The notes beneath the pieces are model-generated. The model saw only the letters and a list, made by a program, of their open reading frames with translations, searched no databases and was not told where the DNA came from. Positions 1-11,212 of a stretch of 64,000 nt of DNA are shown piece by piece; the stretch's first letter is position 1; every line of letters starts with the position of its first letter. The stretch spans positions 1 through 64,000 of the forward strand of contig VJWM01000303.1 in NCBI GenBank assembly GCA_010909165.1. The letters run 5' to 3'. The position numbers and the translations under genes were made by a program. The stretch comes from Anthoceros angustus (taxonomy: Eukaryota > Streptophyta > Anthocerotopsida > Anthocerotales > Anthocerotaceae).

Positions 1-1381
1 GATGAGCATGGGTCCACATACATCACGTGAACCAACTCAAGAGGTTTACTCCTAACCTCTTGTTCGATGTGATGATTTTGTCATTTCCCATATAAGCAGT
101 GCTCACACATCGAGAGATCGGAGAAGTTAAAATAGGGGATATAATAACGAGATAAAACCTTCATTCCCTTACGAGACATATGTCTCCAGCAATGCCACAA
201 GGAAACATTTGGCTGCTCTGTTACGATCACATGATCTTTGTGATGTTTACACGAAGTGAGTACAAAGTGCCACACTTGATCCGTAACACAAGAGAACCTT
301 TGGAGATCTTCCAAAGTGATCCCCAAACCGTGATGGTAACCAGCATCATCAAGCATCTGCGCTAATCATGCTCTTTGTCAACTTGAACATGCTAACGTCC
401 TTGACATGAATGAAGATCCGTTGTCAAACTTGAGTTGCACATCACCTCGCTGCGATCGGCATGCGTAGTTATTTCAAGCCTAACGCATCCTTTCCTTGTA
501 GCATCATCGTGCTAAACCACTCTCTATGAGGAGTAACATGGAAAGATGCACGAGTCAATTATCAATTGCGAATAAATGACTATCCACGGTACATTATGCG
601 ACATTCAAGTAAGAAGAGATAAGGACATCTCCGTCCTCAGAGTTTAACTCTTCCAACTGACAGATCGCCTTCTTGTCGTCACTTCTTCTCTTTTCCTTGG
701 TCCTTTTGAACTTCTGCACTCTCTTTTGAAGTGACCCCTTTTGTGACAATAGTGACCTCCACATTCTTATTCGACTAATTTGCTCTGAGAAAGCTTACAT
801 CCGGTTGCTTCCCCTTCGGTGGACCTCCCTCTCACTATGAGAGCCTTTGGAACCTTTGGAAGGTTCCATGTTTTATTCACCTCCTCGGTTAAGGCTACCT
901 TCTACATTTACAATGGTAAGACCACTAGCGGAGTACTCGGCATGCAGGTGTCCCAACTCTGCAGTAATGTGACCAAAAACATAGCTCTCACGGAATGCAG
1001 AATGTGATACCTTGAGATGAGGTGGCTGAAAATGGTATTGAAATCATTCGGATGATCGGACATCCTCGTCCCTTCCTTCATCTTCAAGTCCACCAATTTG
1101 TTTCAACCAATACACGAGAAGCCGCACTTTGCTTCTCCATACAGTCCTACACACGATCCGTAACTCGTGGTCTTATCTTTCACATTGAAGTACCTGTTTT
1201 GACAATGTTAGCATGATAGTAGATCTAGCAAGCTCATCCAGTCCACCACTCATCACATGTCATACTATACGGTTTGGCCTAACAACTTTATGGGCTTGAT
1301 ACGCTTTTTACGCACTAGAACATTATACACTTGTTCTTTCGAGCGGGAAGTTAGTACCATCTAACTTCCGATATTGAACAT
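1..1381 (-). pseudogene. Copia gag-pol remnant of C1
   Basis: The gag start codon is at 1379-1381 on the minus strand, the same position as the ATG at 37213-37215 in the better copy. Recognisable pieces are the gag motif DLKMKEGTRMSDH (near 1090-1040) and the GAG-pre-integrase segment with SLWHC and MCEHCLYGK (356-81). The protease and zinc-knuckle part between them can be followed by nucleotide alignment to 36100-36600, but it is frameshifted repeatedly. No frame longer than about 90 codons survives, so this copy cannot make a polyprotein as written. Either it is an old copy or the consensus is noisy. Confidence 0.8.
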
Positions 1382-1529
1382 AGCGTTTTCGATGATGAAG
1401 ACATCATGACTCAAAAACGTCTGAGATAAAACACTCGACTCGCCTTGTCGAAAAAGTCAAAGAAGAAAGCATTCACCATCGGCGTGTATTTTGCGTTGTT
1501 GTTCCACGAGTATTCATGAATATTTCGAA

Positions 1530-1965
1530 TTTTACGCTACGGACCTGTTGCGCTGCGATGCAGCGCCGGCACAGGATGCACTGCGGCTGCAGCGGGCATG
1601 ACGCCGCGCGTGGCCACCGCCGGCTGCCCGTGCACGCGGCGCCGCGCCTGCCATCGCCGCCCAGCGGCGGCCGTGCCCGTGCGCTGCCACCACGGCCGGC
1701 CCGCCCCGGCCGCCAGCCTGGCGTGCCGCGCCCGGCGCGGCGGCTGGCGGCTGCGCCCGCGTCCGGCGACTGCCAGCGCGGCTGCGCGGCGCCCAGCGCC
1801 GCGGCCCGCGCACGCGGCCTCCGCCGTGTGCCACGGCCGCCAGCGGCCCGCGCCCGCGAGAGCCTGCTGCGGTCGCGGTGAGCCGCTGGCCGCCGCGGCT
1901 GCGCGTTCGGCCTCGCCGCTCGGCGCTGCGGCGTTTGCGACCCGCGCGATGTGGATCACGCAATT
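1530..1965 (-). other. Extremely GC-rich copia leader (C1)
   Basis: About 430 bp of almost pure G+C (GCCGCC, CGCGGC and similar runs) lie between the PBS and gag. The flanks are of ordinary composition, so the change is abrupt at both edges. Open frames occur in several registers on both strands simply because stop codons are rare at this composition. The homologous position in copy C2 (37350-37850) holds a similar but not collinear GC-rich block. I infer a structured RNA leader or a fast-evolving low-complexity tract, and I do not call a protein. Confidence 0.7.
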
Positions 1966-2024
1966 CCATGAGCTGCTGCCGGCTGCGGCTAGAAAATTCT
2001 AGCATCACAACACACCAAACCATG

Positions 2025-2036
2025 GCTCGATACCGG
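2025..2036 (-). promoter_or_regulatory. Primer binding site of C1 (initiator tRNA-Met type)
   Basis: The minus strand next to the LTR reads CGGTATCGAGC. The usual plant copia PBS is TGGTATCAGAGC, complementary to initiator tRNA-Met. The A after TATC is missing here, as in the other two copia PBSs of this window. Confidence 0.65.
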
Positions 2037-2037
2037 T

Positions 2038-2280
2038 TGAAGGATGGGTGGCGACCATCTTTGGTGGAAGGAGGAGAGGAGGAGGAGGCAAGAGTAGCTC
2101 TCTCACATTGAGATGAGGCTTGGAGGTATTTATACCCTCAATGAGGCTCCTAGGGAAGCTCCTAGGAAGGAGCACAAGAAGCTTCCTAGTGATTAGCTTA
2201 AGCTAAGCTAATGATATGGCCGACACCTAAGCAGACTAAGTGTATTGGTCTAAGACATGAGCTTTAATGTTGCCCTTACA
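2038..2280 (-). repeat. 5' LTR of copia C1
   Basis: The 243 bp repeat begins TGAAGGAT and ends CCCTTACA. It aligns with both LTRs of C2 (33215-33449 and 37922-38168) and carries the same internal blocks: a GGTATTTATAC segment that may be the TATA box, and two CTCCTAGGAAG units. Differences from C2 are mainly short indels. Confidence 0.85.
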
Positions 2281-3190
2281 TGATTGACCATACCATTGTT
2301 GCGCATGCCTCTCGGCCCGGTGAAAGATGTGCGCGATCGATGGCGACTCGGTCCTCCAAATTAAGCATGGAGACATGCTCAAAAGTTCTTACAAGCGCGC
2401 GTCATCTCCCTTCTTCTTCTACTTGAATTTCACGTCTGTTGGCGGCGTGGGCTATGGCCCTCCTCCTCCACTCCACTCATGTTGCTCGTCTCGGCCGTTG
2501 TCTGTCCCACTTCTCTCCTTCCTCGGTGGACGGAGCAGTCGGGATCTTTGGTGCGAGATTTTGGCCGGAGGAGTAGCGACCTCCACATGGGCGTCCCAAA
2601 AACGGTTGACGGTCGATCGGCGTTCAAATCCTCGACCAGCGAAACTCCCGCTCGGACCTCGTCGTCATTTATCGATTCTTTGGGGATGTGGATTCACCGC
2701 TTTGAGAAAGCGTGTGTGGAAATTCCACGGCGTCGCGGAAGGTGGGTCGCTCGGGGAGGATGTCTCCTCCTTCCAAACCTCTTCTCACAACCTCCTTCCT
2801 TTTGCATCGGTGAGCTCGCCTCCTTCTCCCTCCATCAGTCCTCCGTGACCCTCTCTCCGTGCTAGCGGCAAGGACTTCCTTCCCGTCGCGTCTTCCTCCT
2901 GCGCCCTCGGTGGCGGCGGTTTCTTCCTCAAGCGATTCCTCGTGAGCGTAAATCCCTTGCGATGTGACGGTGAGTGACCTTCGTGTTCTCTCGAGACCGT
3001 CCCCTACGGTCATGCAAGCATCCTCATGTCCTCCAACCCGATTGTTAAGAAGGAAGCAACCACACCCCTTTAGTGTCTCAACCATTCTATGACAACTAGA
3101 GGCGTGAAGTTCTTCCTTCTATATGGTCAGGTCCTTCTCAAACGTTCGCAGCCTAGCGATGAAACCACAAAACTTCAAACTTTCAACAAG
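2281..3190 (-). pseudogene. Gag N-terminal and leader fragment of gypsy element E1
   Basis: This stretch matches 14300-15183 of element E2 on the same strand, including the GATCGATGGCGACTC block near 2335, the histidine/glycine-rich gag start and the leader up to the PBS. Gag of E1 is cut at 2281 by the copia C1 insertion. Frames are broken; the longest pieces on the minus strand are 2430-2627 and 2669-3085. No further E1 sequence is visible because it lies beyond C1, left of the window. Confidence 0.65.
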
Positions 3191-3208
3191 TCCCGACAGC
3201 GCGCGCCA
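3191..3208 (-). promoter_or_regulatory. Primer binding site of gypsy E1 (tRNA-Asp type)
   Basis: The plus strand reads TCCCGACAGCGCGCGCCA just before the LTR start TGTGG. This is close to the 3' end of plant tRNA-Asp (TCCCCGGCAACGGCGCCA), the usual primer of many plant Ty3/gypsy elements. Confidence 0.75.
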
Positions 3209-4000
3209 AAAATGTGGGAGGGAAAACCGGGGCTCCAGGGGCTCCCTCTAAGCCACACTTATCACTTATGCCCGTCGTTGGTTTCGTCCCATGAGACTCG
3301 TGTGAAAGTTCGAGGTGATGATGTCGCTACTGCGGTGACACACTTCTCGGCCTTCTAAACAAGCAAGGCGCCTCTACTCTCCCTCTTCACGCAGTGCACT
3401 TGCGCTCGAAAAATCACCAATCCTCGACCTACAGCGACACACAATTGCGGTCACCTTAGCGTGAGGAGCCTATCACGGCGCCAGGGACCCCGTCCACACC
3501 AATTTCGTCCCTACTTCTAAGACCACTCTTCTCCACTCGGGGCGCTCTTTTACTTGCAGTTGGGATTCGTCCCTTAGGCTCTGCACTGTGGCCTTCCACT
3601 AACACCTACACTCTATCCTCTACTCATCTCCTCATCCTCTTCCTCCTATTCTAACCTCGGTTCGGGCTTCTTGGCCGACTGCCCCTTACGGCTGGCACAG
3701 GGTCGGCCTCCACCAGCAAGTTCTTCCTTGGGCGGTTGCTATGAGTTTGACACCACTGAGAACCTCCGAGTCTTTCCTAGTCTACCCTCAAGCCGAGTTC
3801 ACAGGCATTGCCACACCCAAAGCAAAGCAATTTCACAGCAACCATTCACAAGCAACTCGTTTAGGCACTTGCGGTGAGCAAGTCCTCCACCAAAACATGA
3901 CTTCCTCTCTACGGTGCGTTGGCTCACGGCACGAAATTCCTCTGTAATGGCAAAGGACTCGAGTATGGGCGCGAGGCGTGATACTTTGAAATCCTCCTCC

Positions 4001-4007
4001 TCTTATA
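4001..4007 (-). promoter_or_regulatory. Core TATA box of LTR1
   Basis: CCTATAAGAGGAGG on the minus strand, about 790 bp from the LTR 3' end. The same box is at the same place in every A-type LTR here, downstream of the U3 ORF. Confidence 0.6.
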
Positions 4008-4224
4008 GGAGGCCTTCCACATACAACCTCCCTTAGGTGACCCCTCAGGTCACCTTTTCCAATTCTATTATTTCCTACATGACATTTAATGCACGGCACC
4101 TAATCTTATAATCCTTGGTAAATTCTATTCTAGTAACTTCACCTAAGATCATCCTTAAAGGATGTCGATCTACACCACTATCCTTCTATTCTCCCAGCAT
4201 TTATGGTCTTTGACCATCTAGTCT

Positions 4225-7170
4225 TCACCTTATCTTTGGAGTGGCGTGTCCTTGTGGATTGGCTCCCTCGCCCTCCTTTTGCTCTTGTCCCTTCCCGGAT
4301 CTTGTCATCTTCCTAATGTGTGGGGCAAGTACAATCTGCCCCTTCCTCCCCTCCGGCGGGCGCCAATTCCTCCTCATCAATCGCCCCCTCAGCGCTCGCC
4401 TTCTTTCAGCCTCCGCTGGCGCTCCTTTCGGCACCCTACGCGGTAGCGGACTCGGGGTGACTACCATGGTAGTCGATCTTCTTCTTCTTCTCCCCATCTT
4501 GCCTCTTGGGTTGGAATCTTGCTCCTTTCCTCGTTTGATTTGTCCATACCTATCATGGAGCATTCTCAAAGTCTTCCTCCCCAATTGTCGGCCGATTTCA
4601 CTAATCCTCGGGCCCTTTTGCATGGCTCCTCTCACAGCTGGCCTTCCCTTTCGTGGTGAGGGAACTTCTCACCCCTCCTTCCTCGGGGCGGATCCGTCCT
4701 TGTCTCCTCCGGTGGGGTTGTCTCCCACCTCCTCATTCTCGGGGTGTCACGGGCCCGGCTCCTTCCCCTCCGGGGGCCTCCGGCGGCGACTCCCCAAGCC
4801 CGCTGCGGTGCTTCTACCCGGTGATGCAGCGGACTACGTGGGGTGGTTGTCTACCGGTGATCTGGCGGACTACGTGGTGGCTGATCACCTACCATGGTAG
4901 GTGACCCCTGGGAGGTGTCCCCTCCTTGCTCTCGCCATCTTCCACCTCCTGGCCGCTCTTCTCCTTACTCCCAGTTCCTCGAGTCCATTGTCACTTGATG
5001 GCCTCATCAAAATCGGAGGCCTCCACTGCTGCAGCTCCTTCTGTCATCATCATGAGGACCCAATGTCCTCCTCTTGGCCAACCGTAAGACCTCATTGTTG
5101 GCCTTCAAAATCTATTGTGGAGGTGAGCCCCAAGCTGTAATCTGCATTTGGAGATCATCAATCTCGTGGGCCACTCTCCATCCTCACCTACCTTGTAGGC
5201 GTCCCTTGGTGGTCAATTCTCCCACCTTGACATGGAGGTCACATTCTCCTCCTTGCTTCCTTGGTGGTTGGCCATTTTGCACGAAGATAATCGCCAAATC
5301 TCCTCTTCCTCACCACCCGGCATCCTTGTACCACCTTCTTGTGGTGCTCCTCCTCTGGAACCTCCTTTGTTCCGGCTCATTCAAGTCTCTCCTTCTCCAC
5401 TTGCCTCACTTCTCGCTCAGCTCTTGCTTGATCTTGAGCTTTAGCTCCAGCGCTTCTCTTCCAAATTGGGTCCTCAATTCTCTTCCATGTCCGGATCTTG
5501 ATGGCTTGGTAGCCATCACACTCTGTGCATCCATTTTGGATGCACCTTCTCCTTCCTAGAGCCTCTGTTTTGCCCTTTCTCTTGCTCTAGTGGGCAAAAT
5601 GCTCTTCTATACGCCTCCAGAATCCCGTTGGGTTGTTGCCGAATGGCTCTCTCCTCGATGACAACCTCCCCTCTAGGACCTTCTCCTCTCCGCTGGTCCA
5701 CAGATCCCTGGAGCTTCTCCTGACCTTCTCGGCTTGGCTGCCTTCTCGTCGGACTCCATGGCTCCAATTGCCATTTGGTCCCTGCCTTCCTCTCGGCCAT
5801 GTCTTGGGCTTTCTTCCTCTTGGCATGCCCACAAGGAGGTGCTAGCTCCTAGCCCCTTCAAAATCCACGGTGAGTGCTTCACAAGCACTCGGCAATTCTC
5901 TAGGGGTCCTAATTCCACCCTCTGCCTTCTTTGGAAATTTCCAGCTCTCTCCCTCGGCCAGCCAGCGGCGGTGGGGTCCTCACGTCGCCCCATCCGCCCT
6001 TCCTCAGCGCGGGTAGTGGTGGCCTGCGCCGCGGCCTCTCAGCGCCTCTCCTTCCCTTCCCTACAGCCGTGGGGTGCTTGCCTACAGTGGTGCTCCCCCA
6101 TGATGCGCCTACCTCTGTGGTGGCCTACCAGTGATCCCACCCTTGGGTGGCTGCCTCCCTAGGGTGAGGCTGCAGTGCCTCTCCTAGGCACAAATGAGAT
6201 GGTGGGGACTCCCCACCCTTGGGGTCACCCCTCACTGTGGTAGTCCTCCTCTCATAGACTACCATTCGGCCTTCCTCGGCGGTTCTTCCTCCTCCCTTGC
6301 TCTTGTGGAAAAGCCTCGGCAACCTTGTTGCCTCCATCCTCCCCTTGCTCCTAGCATGCTTGTGGAGTCGACCTCCCTTGTCTTCCTCAATGCAAAGGCA
6401 AGGCCTTTCCAAGCTTGGTGGAGATGAATTATCTCAGAAGGATGCCATCTTCCAACTCCTTGCTTGTGAGAAGCCCTCCGTTTCCCACAAATGCACCAAA
6501 TAGGTGCTAAGGTAGCAGCCTTGGCCCTTCCTCATCCACGAATTTGGCTTGAGGAGCTTCTCGGTGGTGGATGTAGGCCTCATACATGATGGTGCCCCAA
6601 TCGGCTTGGCTCCCATGAAATCTTCCACAAAAATTGGAGGAAGTTGGTGCTGAAATAAAGTCCTTTGGTAATTACCAACTGCACAATCTTAAGAGCCTCC
6701 ACTTGACTCCTTGATGCTTATCTTCCAGCCATTCTTGGCATGGGCCTTCACTCCTCCGTCCATCATGTCGAGGATCTCTGGAATTCGGAGAGCGTCCTCT
6801 TCCTCCATTCGTCCTCTCGAGGAGAGCAATTCCAGCTCTCCTCCTCCGGTCTCCATACACACGAATGCTCCTTACGGTCCGGCGAGGATCCGTTCGAGCA
6901 TTCCTTTCGTGTCGGCAGGCTGCCTCGATTGATGGAGATTGATGAAGCACTCCTCAATCAACTCCAAATTGGTGTAGGCCATTGGCCATACACCCATCAA
7001 TTGGATGTTATCCTCCTCTTCCCATTAGAAAATCAACCATCGGGTTAAGCGCCCCGCAAAACAAGTGAATTGGGCATCGACTTCCCCCTCACGTAGCGGC
7101 CTCGCTGCCTTCTTTCCTTCTCCTCGAGGAGAGCCCTTGGTGGTTCCTTCCTGCCTTTTCTGCGAGGCAT
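4225..7170 (-). pseudogene. U3-embedded long ORF of LTR1 (uncharacterised LTR protein, broken)
   Basis: The start codon is at 7168-7170 within CACCATGCC, and a second copy lies at 7719-7721 in a local duplication. From the N-terminus one can follow a lysine/arginine-rich tail; a segment with FTCFAGQL and NLELIEE; the region ending in GAPSCMRPTSTTEKLL and CYLSTYLVHLW (6460-6620); a coiled coil rich in E, K and R (5516-5800); a Pro/Thr/Gly-rich part with palindromic CTACCATGGTAG codons (4461, 4889); and the tail VLAPHIRK (about 4300) with a stop at 4225. Frames shift at least eight times. No enzyme motif is visible. The central part resembles the 'putative plant transposon protein' type found in Athila/Tat-like elements, but that is inference from pattern only. 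Confidence 0.65.
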
Positions 7171-8080
7171 GGTGCCTTCTTCAAAAGGCGGCAAAGAAGT
7201 ACTTCCTCCACTTCACGTTGGCAATCTCGGTACCTCCAGTGGTGCCCCAACCTAACCACGTCAGTTGGTCCTCGTGGGCGTCAGTCTCAATTGGTAAGCC
7301 TTCTTTGAGGACTCGGCAGTTGAGGAAATGTGTCCCGTCGTGACCAACTCTAAAGGACACTACCTCGTTATGATGTTCTCGAATAAAAATTTGCCTGCGG
7401 TCGTCGTCCTTCCTCGTAACCTTCCACCATCTTGTACAATAATCCGTGGCCACCAAAATGTCTGCTTGTCCATTGCGTTGGTGGTTTGATCGGTCCTCAA
7501 TCAACTCCAAATTGGTGTAGGCCATTGGCGTATACACCATCCCAATTGGATGTTATCCTCCTCTTCCATTCAGAAAATCAACCAAATCGCGGGGTTGCGC
7601 CCCAAAACAAGTGAATTGGGCATCTCGACTTCGCCCCTCACGGCCGACCTCTTGCCTTCTTTCCTTTCCCCTCGAGAGAGCCCTTGACGGTTCCTTCCCT
7701 TGCCTTTTCTGCTCGAGGCATGGTGCCTTCTTACTCAAAAGGCGTAGAAGAGGCAATTCTTCCACTTCACGTTGGCAATCCTCGGGCTTCCCACCTCTGG
7801 TCACTTGACAAAACCTAAGACACAATCACACGTTAGTCCTCGTGGGCGTCCCATTGCCTCAATTGGTGGTGCCGCTCTTCTTTGGGACTCAACAGCGAGT
7901 TGAGGAAATGTGTCCTCATCGTGACCAACTCTAAAGGACACCCATTACCTCGTTATGATGTTCGAATAAAACTTTGCCTGCGGGTCGCGTGTCCTTTCTC
8001 GTCGCTTCCACCATCTTGATGCAATAATGGCCACCAATGTCTTCTTCCGTCCATTGGGTTGGTGGTTTGATGTTAATCGA
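6950..8080 (-). repeat. Tandem duplication at the integrase/LTR1 junction
   Basis: 6950-7496 and 7497-8080 are two copies of one unit: start of the U3 ORF, its leader, the junction, and integrase with NPPTQW and ATDYC. The join at 7497 puts TCCTC of the integrase side against TCCTCAATCAACTCC of the ORF side. Five shared bases suggest microhomology. The outcome is a minus-strand frame in which ORF codons (AYTNLELIE) run into integrase codons (VATDYCTRW, about 7450-7427). Confidence 0.7.
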
Positions 8081-10660
8081 TTCCCCACTTCTCGAAAGTG
8101 TGGTAAGATGTAGGTAAGAGGCCATTGTGACAACGTGAGCCGTCAACCCTCGACCGCATCACACCTCGGTGAACTCCCACATCCATGTAGCCCACGAGAA
8201 CCGCATTCAAAATCTTCTTACGGTCACTGTGCGAATAGTGTCCACCACCTCTTACGCATGTATGCCTCCGTGGCGGTGACCTCTTAACCTCGAGCATCTC
8301 GGATCTTCTCGTCCGGACCCAAGTTTATGACATGCCCAGGCAATAGGGGGCGAGGCTTTATGGAAAAAGGCCGCCCTCCTGGACAACCGGGCATGATTCC
8401 ATGCTCCGAGAATTGCGTACTTCATTCAACAGATATCTTGGGCATGAACGCCCCTCACGTTCTAATCTCCTCCTTCCGGGCATACACGTCGCCTCCACCT
8501 CGCGCGTTAGTAGCCCGGTGGCGTGGATCTATCTAAATCCGCCGCCTCCTTGCCACGCCCATCTTGCGTTCTTGCGGCGTTGCTCCTCCTCATGCATGAT
8601 TCTTCCATTCCTGCTGGCTAGCCTCGTGTCTGGTCGCTCGTGCTCCAACCTCTTGCCTTCCTCCATGGCCTCATGGGATTTCCCATGAATCCGCCATCTC
8701 CTTCTCCTGTGTTTTTCTTCAAACTTGTCATGGGATGCTCCTTCCTTTCCAACTCGTGGCCTCACTTGCAGCCCTCTGCTCACCCTTGAGAGCATTCAGC
8801 CTCCTCCTCGCGCCCATGCTGGCGCCTATCTCTCGGATTTCCAGTTGTCTGCTGCGGCTTTTCACACTGCGCTCCCTTCTTGCTCATTTGGCCTCTTCTG
8901 GCAAGACTTGCTGATCAATTCTTAGGCCGTCTACAACATGCTCACGTCCTCCCCTTGACCCGGTGGACCAACTCCTCGTCGGAAAATCGGTCTCAGCCTC
9001 AAGTCGCTCTCCGGTTTCGAGAAATGAAATCAGCATTTTGTTGCTTCCTAGTTCTCGTCGTCAAACTCTTGCAGCGGTAGTACCCATCGGCAATCCTTCA
9101 CGGCAAATCGGCATTGACATACTTGCATGATGGTCAACATGAAGCGTCACCTTGCAAGCAAGCGGATAGTGTCTAAACTTCTTACGAGTAAATGATACCA
9201 AGACCCTCCGCTCCGTGGTTGAGTAGTTCTTTTGCATCGTGGCATCTACCATAGAAAATCGGATGATCCGTTTCTTCTCGTCCTTACGGCTTAAAGGCGG
9301 TCCCAATGGCATAGCGGACACATCCGCGTATACATGAAGCGGTTTTCCCAATCCGGTGGTTGTAACGTTGGCGCTCACAAGCATCCTTGCTGAAAAGCCT
9401 CTGTCTTGCATTGGTCCATTCGAGGTGTATCCTTCTTGGTCAATTGTGTCAACAAGGCTGCCTTCTTGGCGAAATCCTTGATGAACCTCTGTAATATCCT
9501 ACCGTCCTACAAAACTTTGCCCTCTGGTGCGTCGTCCTTCCTCGTGCCGCTTCCACCATCTTGTACAATAATCCACCAAAATGTCTGCTTCTTAGTCCAT
9601 TGCGTTGGTGGTTTGATCGGTCCTCTCGATTCCCCACTTCTCGAAGGTGCTAGCGGTAAGATGTAGGTAAGAGGCCATTGTGTAAACAGCGTAGGCCGTC
9701 AACCCTCGACGCATCACACCTCGGTGAACTCCACACATCCTTTTGCATGGCCACGAGAACCACTGCATTCAAAATCTTCGGTCACATGCGAATAGTGTCC
9801 ACTGCCTCTTACGCATGTGCCTCCGTGAAGTGACTTCACGTCGAGGCATCTCCGGATCTTCGTCGGCCCAAGTTGTATAGACACCCTTAGCAATAGGCGA
9901 GGCTTTATGGAGAAAGACAGCCCTCCACAAACCAGGCATGATTCCATGCTCCAGGAACTTGCGTACTTCATTCAACAGATATCTTGGGCATGAACGCCCC
10001 TCACGTTCTAATCTCCTCCTTCCAGGCATACTACGTCGCCTCCTGCTAGCTCGTCCGTTAGTAGCCCCAGGTGGCGTGGATCTATCTACAAATCCATCGC
10101 CTCCCTGCTTCGCCCATTCTGCACGTTCATTGGCCTGCAGCCCGTTTGCATGCTCCTCCTCCGACAACGGGCTGATCTCTTCCATTCCTGCTGGTCTAGC
10201 CTCGTGTCTAGGTCCAACTCGTGCTCCACGACCTCTCCTTCCTGCCCTCATGTCCTCCTCGGTGATTTCCCATGAATCATTCTCCTTCTCCTGCAGTTTT
10301 CTTCAAGCTTGTCATGGGATGCATCCTTCCTCTTGCCAACTTGGCCTCCACTTGCAGCCCTCACTCACCCTTGAGGGCATTCCAGCCTCCTCCTCGCGCC
10401 CATCTTGGCGCCCTATCTCCTCGGTTCCAGTTGTCCTGCTGCGGCTTTTCACTGGCGCTCCCTTCTTGCTCATTTGGCCTCTCTGCGCAACAAGACTTGC
10501 TGATCAATTCTTAGGCCGTCTACACGTGCTCACTCCTCCCCTTGAGTGGCGACCAACTCCTCGTCGAAATCGGTCGTGGCCTCAAATCGCTCTCCGGTTT
10601 TCGACGAGAAATGAAATCAGCATTTTGATGTTGCTTTCAGCCTAGTTTCTCGTAGTCAAA
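7890..10660 (-). pseudogene. Gypsy integrase of E2 (two tandem copies, truncated)
   Basis: Copy 1 (about 10660-9512) and copy 2 (about 9060-7890) both show the zinc-binding N-terminal region (VHRGVM near 8160), then GPINPPTQW-like and ATDYC-like sequence; that Asp is the first catalytic Asp of the DDE core. A GTHFLN motif with the second Asp just before it is visible at about 7900 and in the duplicate at about 7330. The glutamate and the C-terminal part are missing, because sequence changes to LTR leader at about 7890. In copy 1 the core is cut at 9511 where the second copy of RNase H starts. Neither copy can be functional. Confidence 0.7.
9061..9411 (-). pseudogene. RNase H of E2, second tandem copy
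   Basis: The minus frame contains KPLHVYADVSA, the first acidic motif of Ty3-type RNase H, then VSFTRKKFRHYPL and VTLHVDH, which are the usual downstream landmarks. This copy matches 10718-11008 almost exactly and runs on slightly further (CREGLPMGTT). It sits downstream of a truncated integrase, so it is a duplication product and not part of a working polyprotein. Confidence 0.8.
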
Positions 10661-10717
10661 CTCTTGCGGTAGTACCCATCGGCAATCCTTCACGACAAAT
10701 CGGCTTGACAAGATACT

Positions 10718-11008
10718 TCAGCATAAATGGTCAACATGAAGCGTCACCTTGCAAGCAAGCGGATAGTGTCTAAACTTCTTACGAGTAAATGATACCAAGA
10801 CCCTCCGCTCCGTGGTTGAGTAGTTCTTTTGCATCGTGGCATCTACCATAGAAAATCGGATGATCCGTTTCTTCTCGTCCTTACGGCTTAAAGGCGGTCC
10901 CAATGGCATAGCGGACACATCCGCGTATACATGAAGCGGTTTTCCCAATCCGGTGGTTGTAACGTTGGCGCTCACAAGCATCCTTGCTGAAAAGCCTCTG
11001 TCTTGCAT
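10718..11008 (-). pseudogene. RNase H of E2, first copy
   Basis: Same motifs as the duplicate (KPLHVYADVSA, KFRHYPL, VTLHVDH). It lies directly downstream of RT in the expected order. A frameshift between RT (ends near 11213) and this frame separates them; the intervening 200 bp encode the connection in other frames. The protein would degrade the RNA strand of the RNA/DNA hybrid during reverse transcription in the virus-like particle. Confidence 0.8.
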
Positions 11009-11212
11009 TGGTCCATTCGAGGTGTATCCTTCTTGGTCAATTGTGTCAACAAGGCGCCTTCTTGGCGAAATCCTTGATGAACCTCTGTAATATCCTACCG
11101 TCCTACAAAACTTTGCCTCACCGTTTGTGGTGCGTCCATCTCATTATAATTGCTACTTTCTCCTTATCTACCGCAATCCTCGTCGCTCGATGTGCTAACA
11201 AAATGCCCTCCG

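Larger units (their letters stand above)
1..2280 (-). mobile_element. Ty1/copia element C1, 5' portion (left end outside window)
   Basis: Reading on the minus strand from 2280 downwards the order is 5' LTR, PBS, GC-rich leader, gag start, zinc knuckle region, protease and GAG-pre-integrase, which is the Ty1/copia order. The sequence aligns along its full length with the complete copia element at 33215-38168, but with many small insertions and deletions that break every frame. The element lies inside the gag region of a gypsy element: sequence right of 2280 continues as that gag (compare 14300-14370). The 3' half and the second LTR are left of the window, so the target-site duplication cannot be tested. 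Confidence 0.85.
3213..7890 (-). repeat. Giant A-type LTR (LTR1), U3 5' end missing
   Basis: In the minus orientation the LTR ends at 3213 (TGTGG on the plus strand), four bases from the PBS. It contains, in order towards higher coordinates, R/U5, core TATA (4001-4007), a 3' non-coding segment, and the long U3 ORF (4225-7170) with its 5' leader. It then stops abruptly at about 7890, where integrase sequence of E2 begins, so the first 0.9 kb of U3 is lost. The distance from LTR end to ORF start (about 3.96 kb) matches that in LTR2/4 (3.98 kb). LTR1 serves as 5' LTR of E1 and as 3' LTR of E2. Confidence 0.75.
7968..11106 (-). repeat. 1.55 kb tandem duplication inside E2 pol
   Basis: Units 7968-9510 and 9511-11106 are homologous end to end. 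The joints share AAAACTTTGCC(T) at 7968, 9511 and 11107. Around the RNase H coding part (9135-9470 versus 10740-11080) the two copies are identical over more than 300 bp, whereas the integrase parts differ by many small indels. Confidence 0.85.

Noticed and set aside
1516-2023. Overlapping ORFs of 121-163 codons on both strands
   Set aside because: They fall in the GC-saturated leader where stop codons are rare in all frames. The residues are Ala/Arg/Gly/Pro runs and are not conserved between the two copia copies.
4241-4900. 219-codon plus-strand ORF and similar long plus-strand ORFs at 5074-5559, 9938-10645 and 21413-22105
   Set aside because: They are shadows of the minus-strand LTR ORF or pol. 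They contain Ser/Leu/Pro-rich low-complexity protein and lack motifs, while the minus strand carries motifs conserved across copies.
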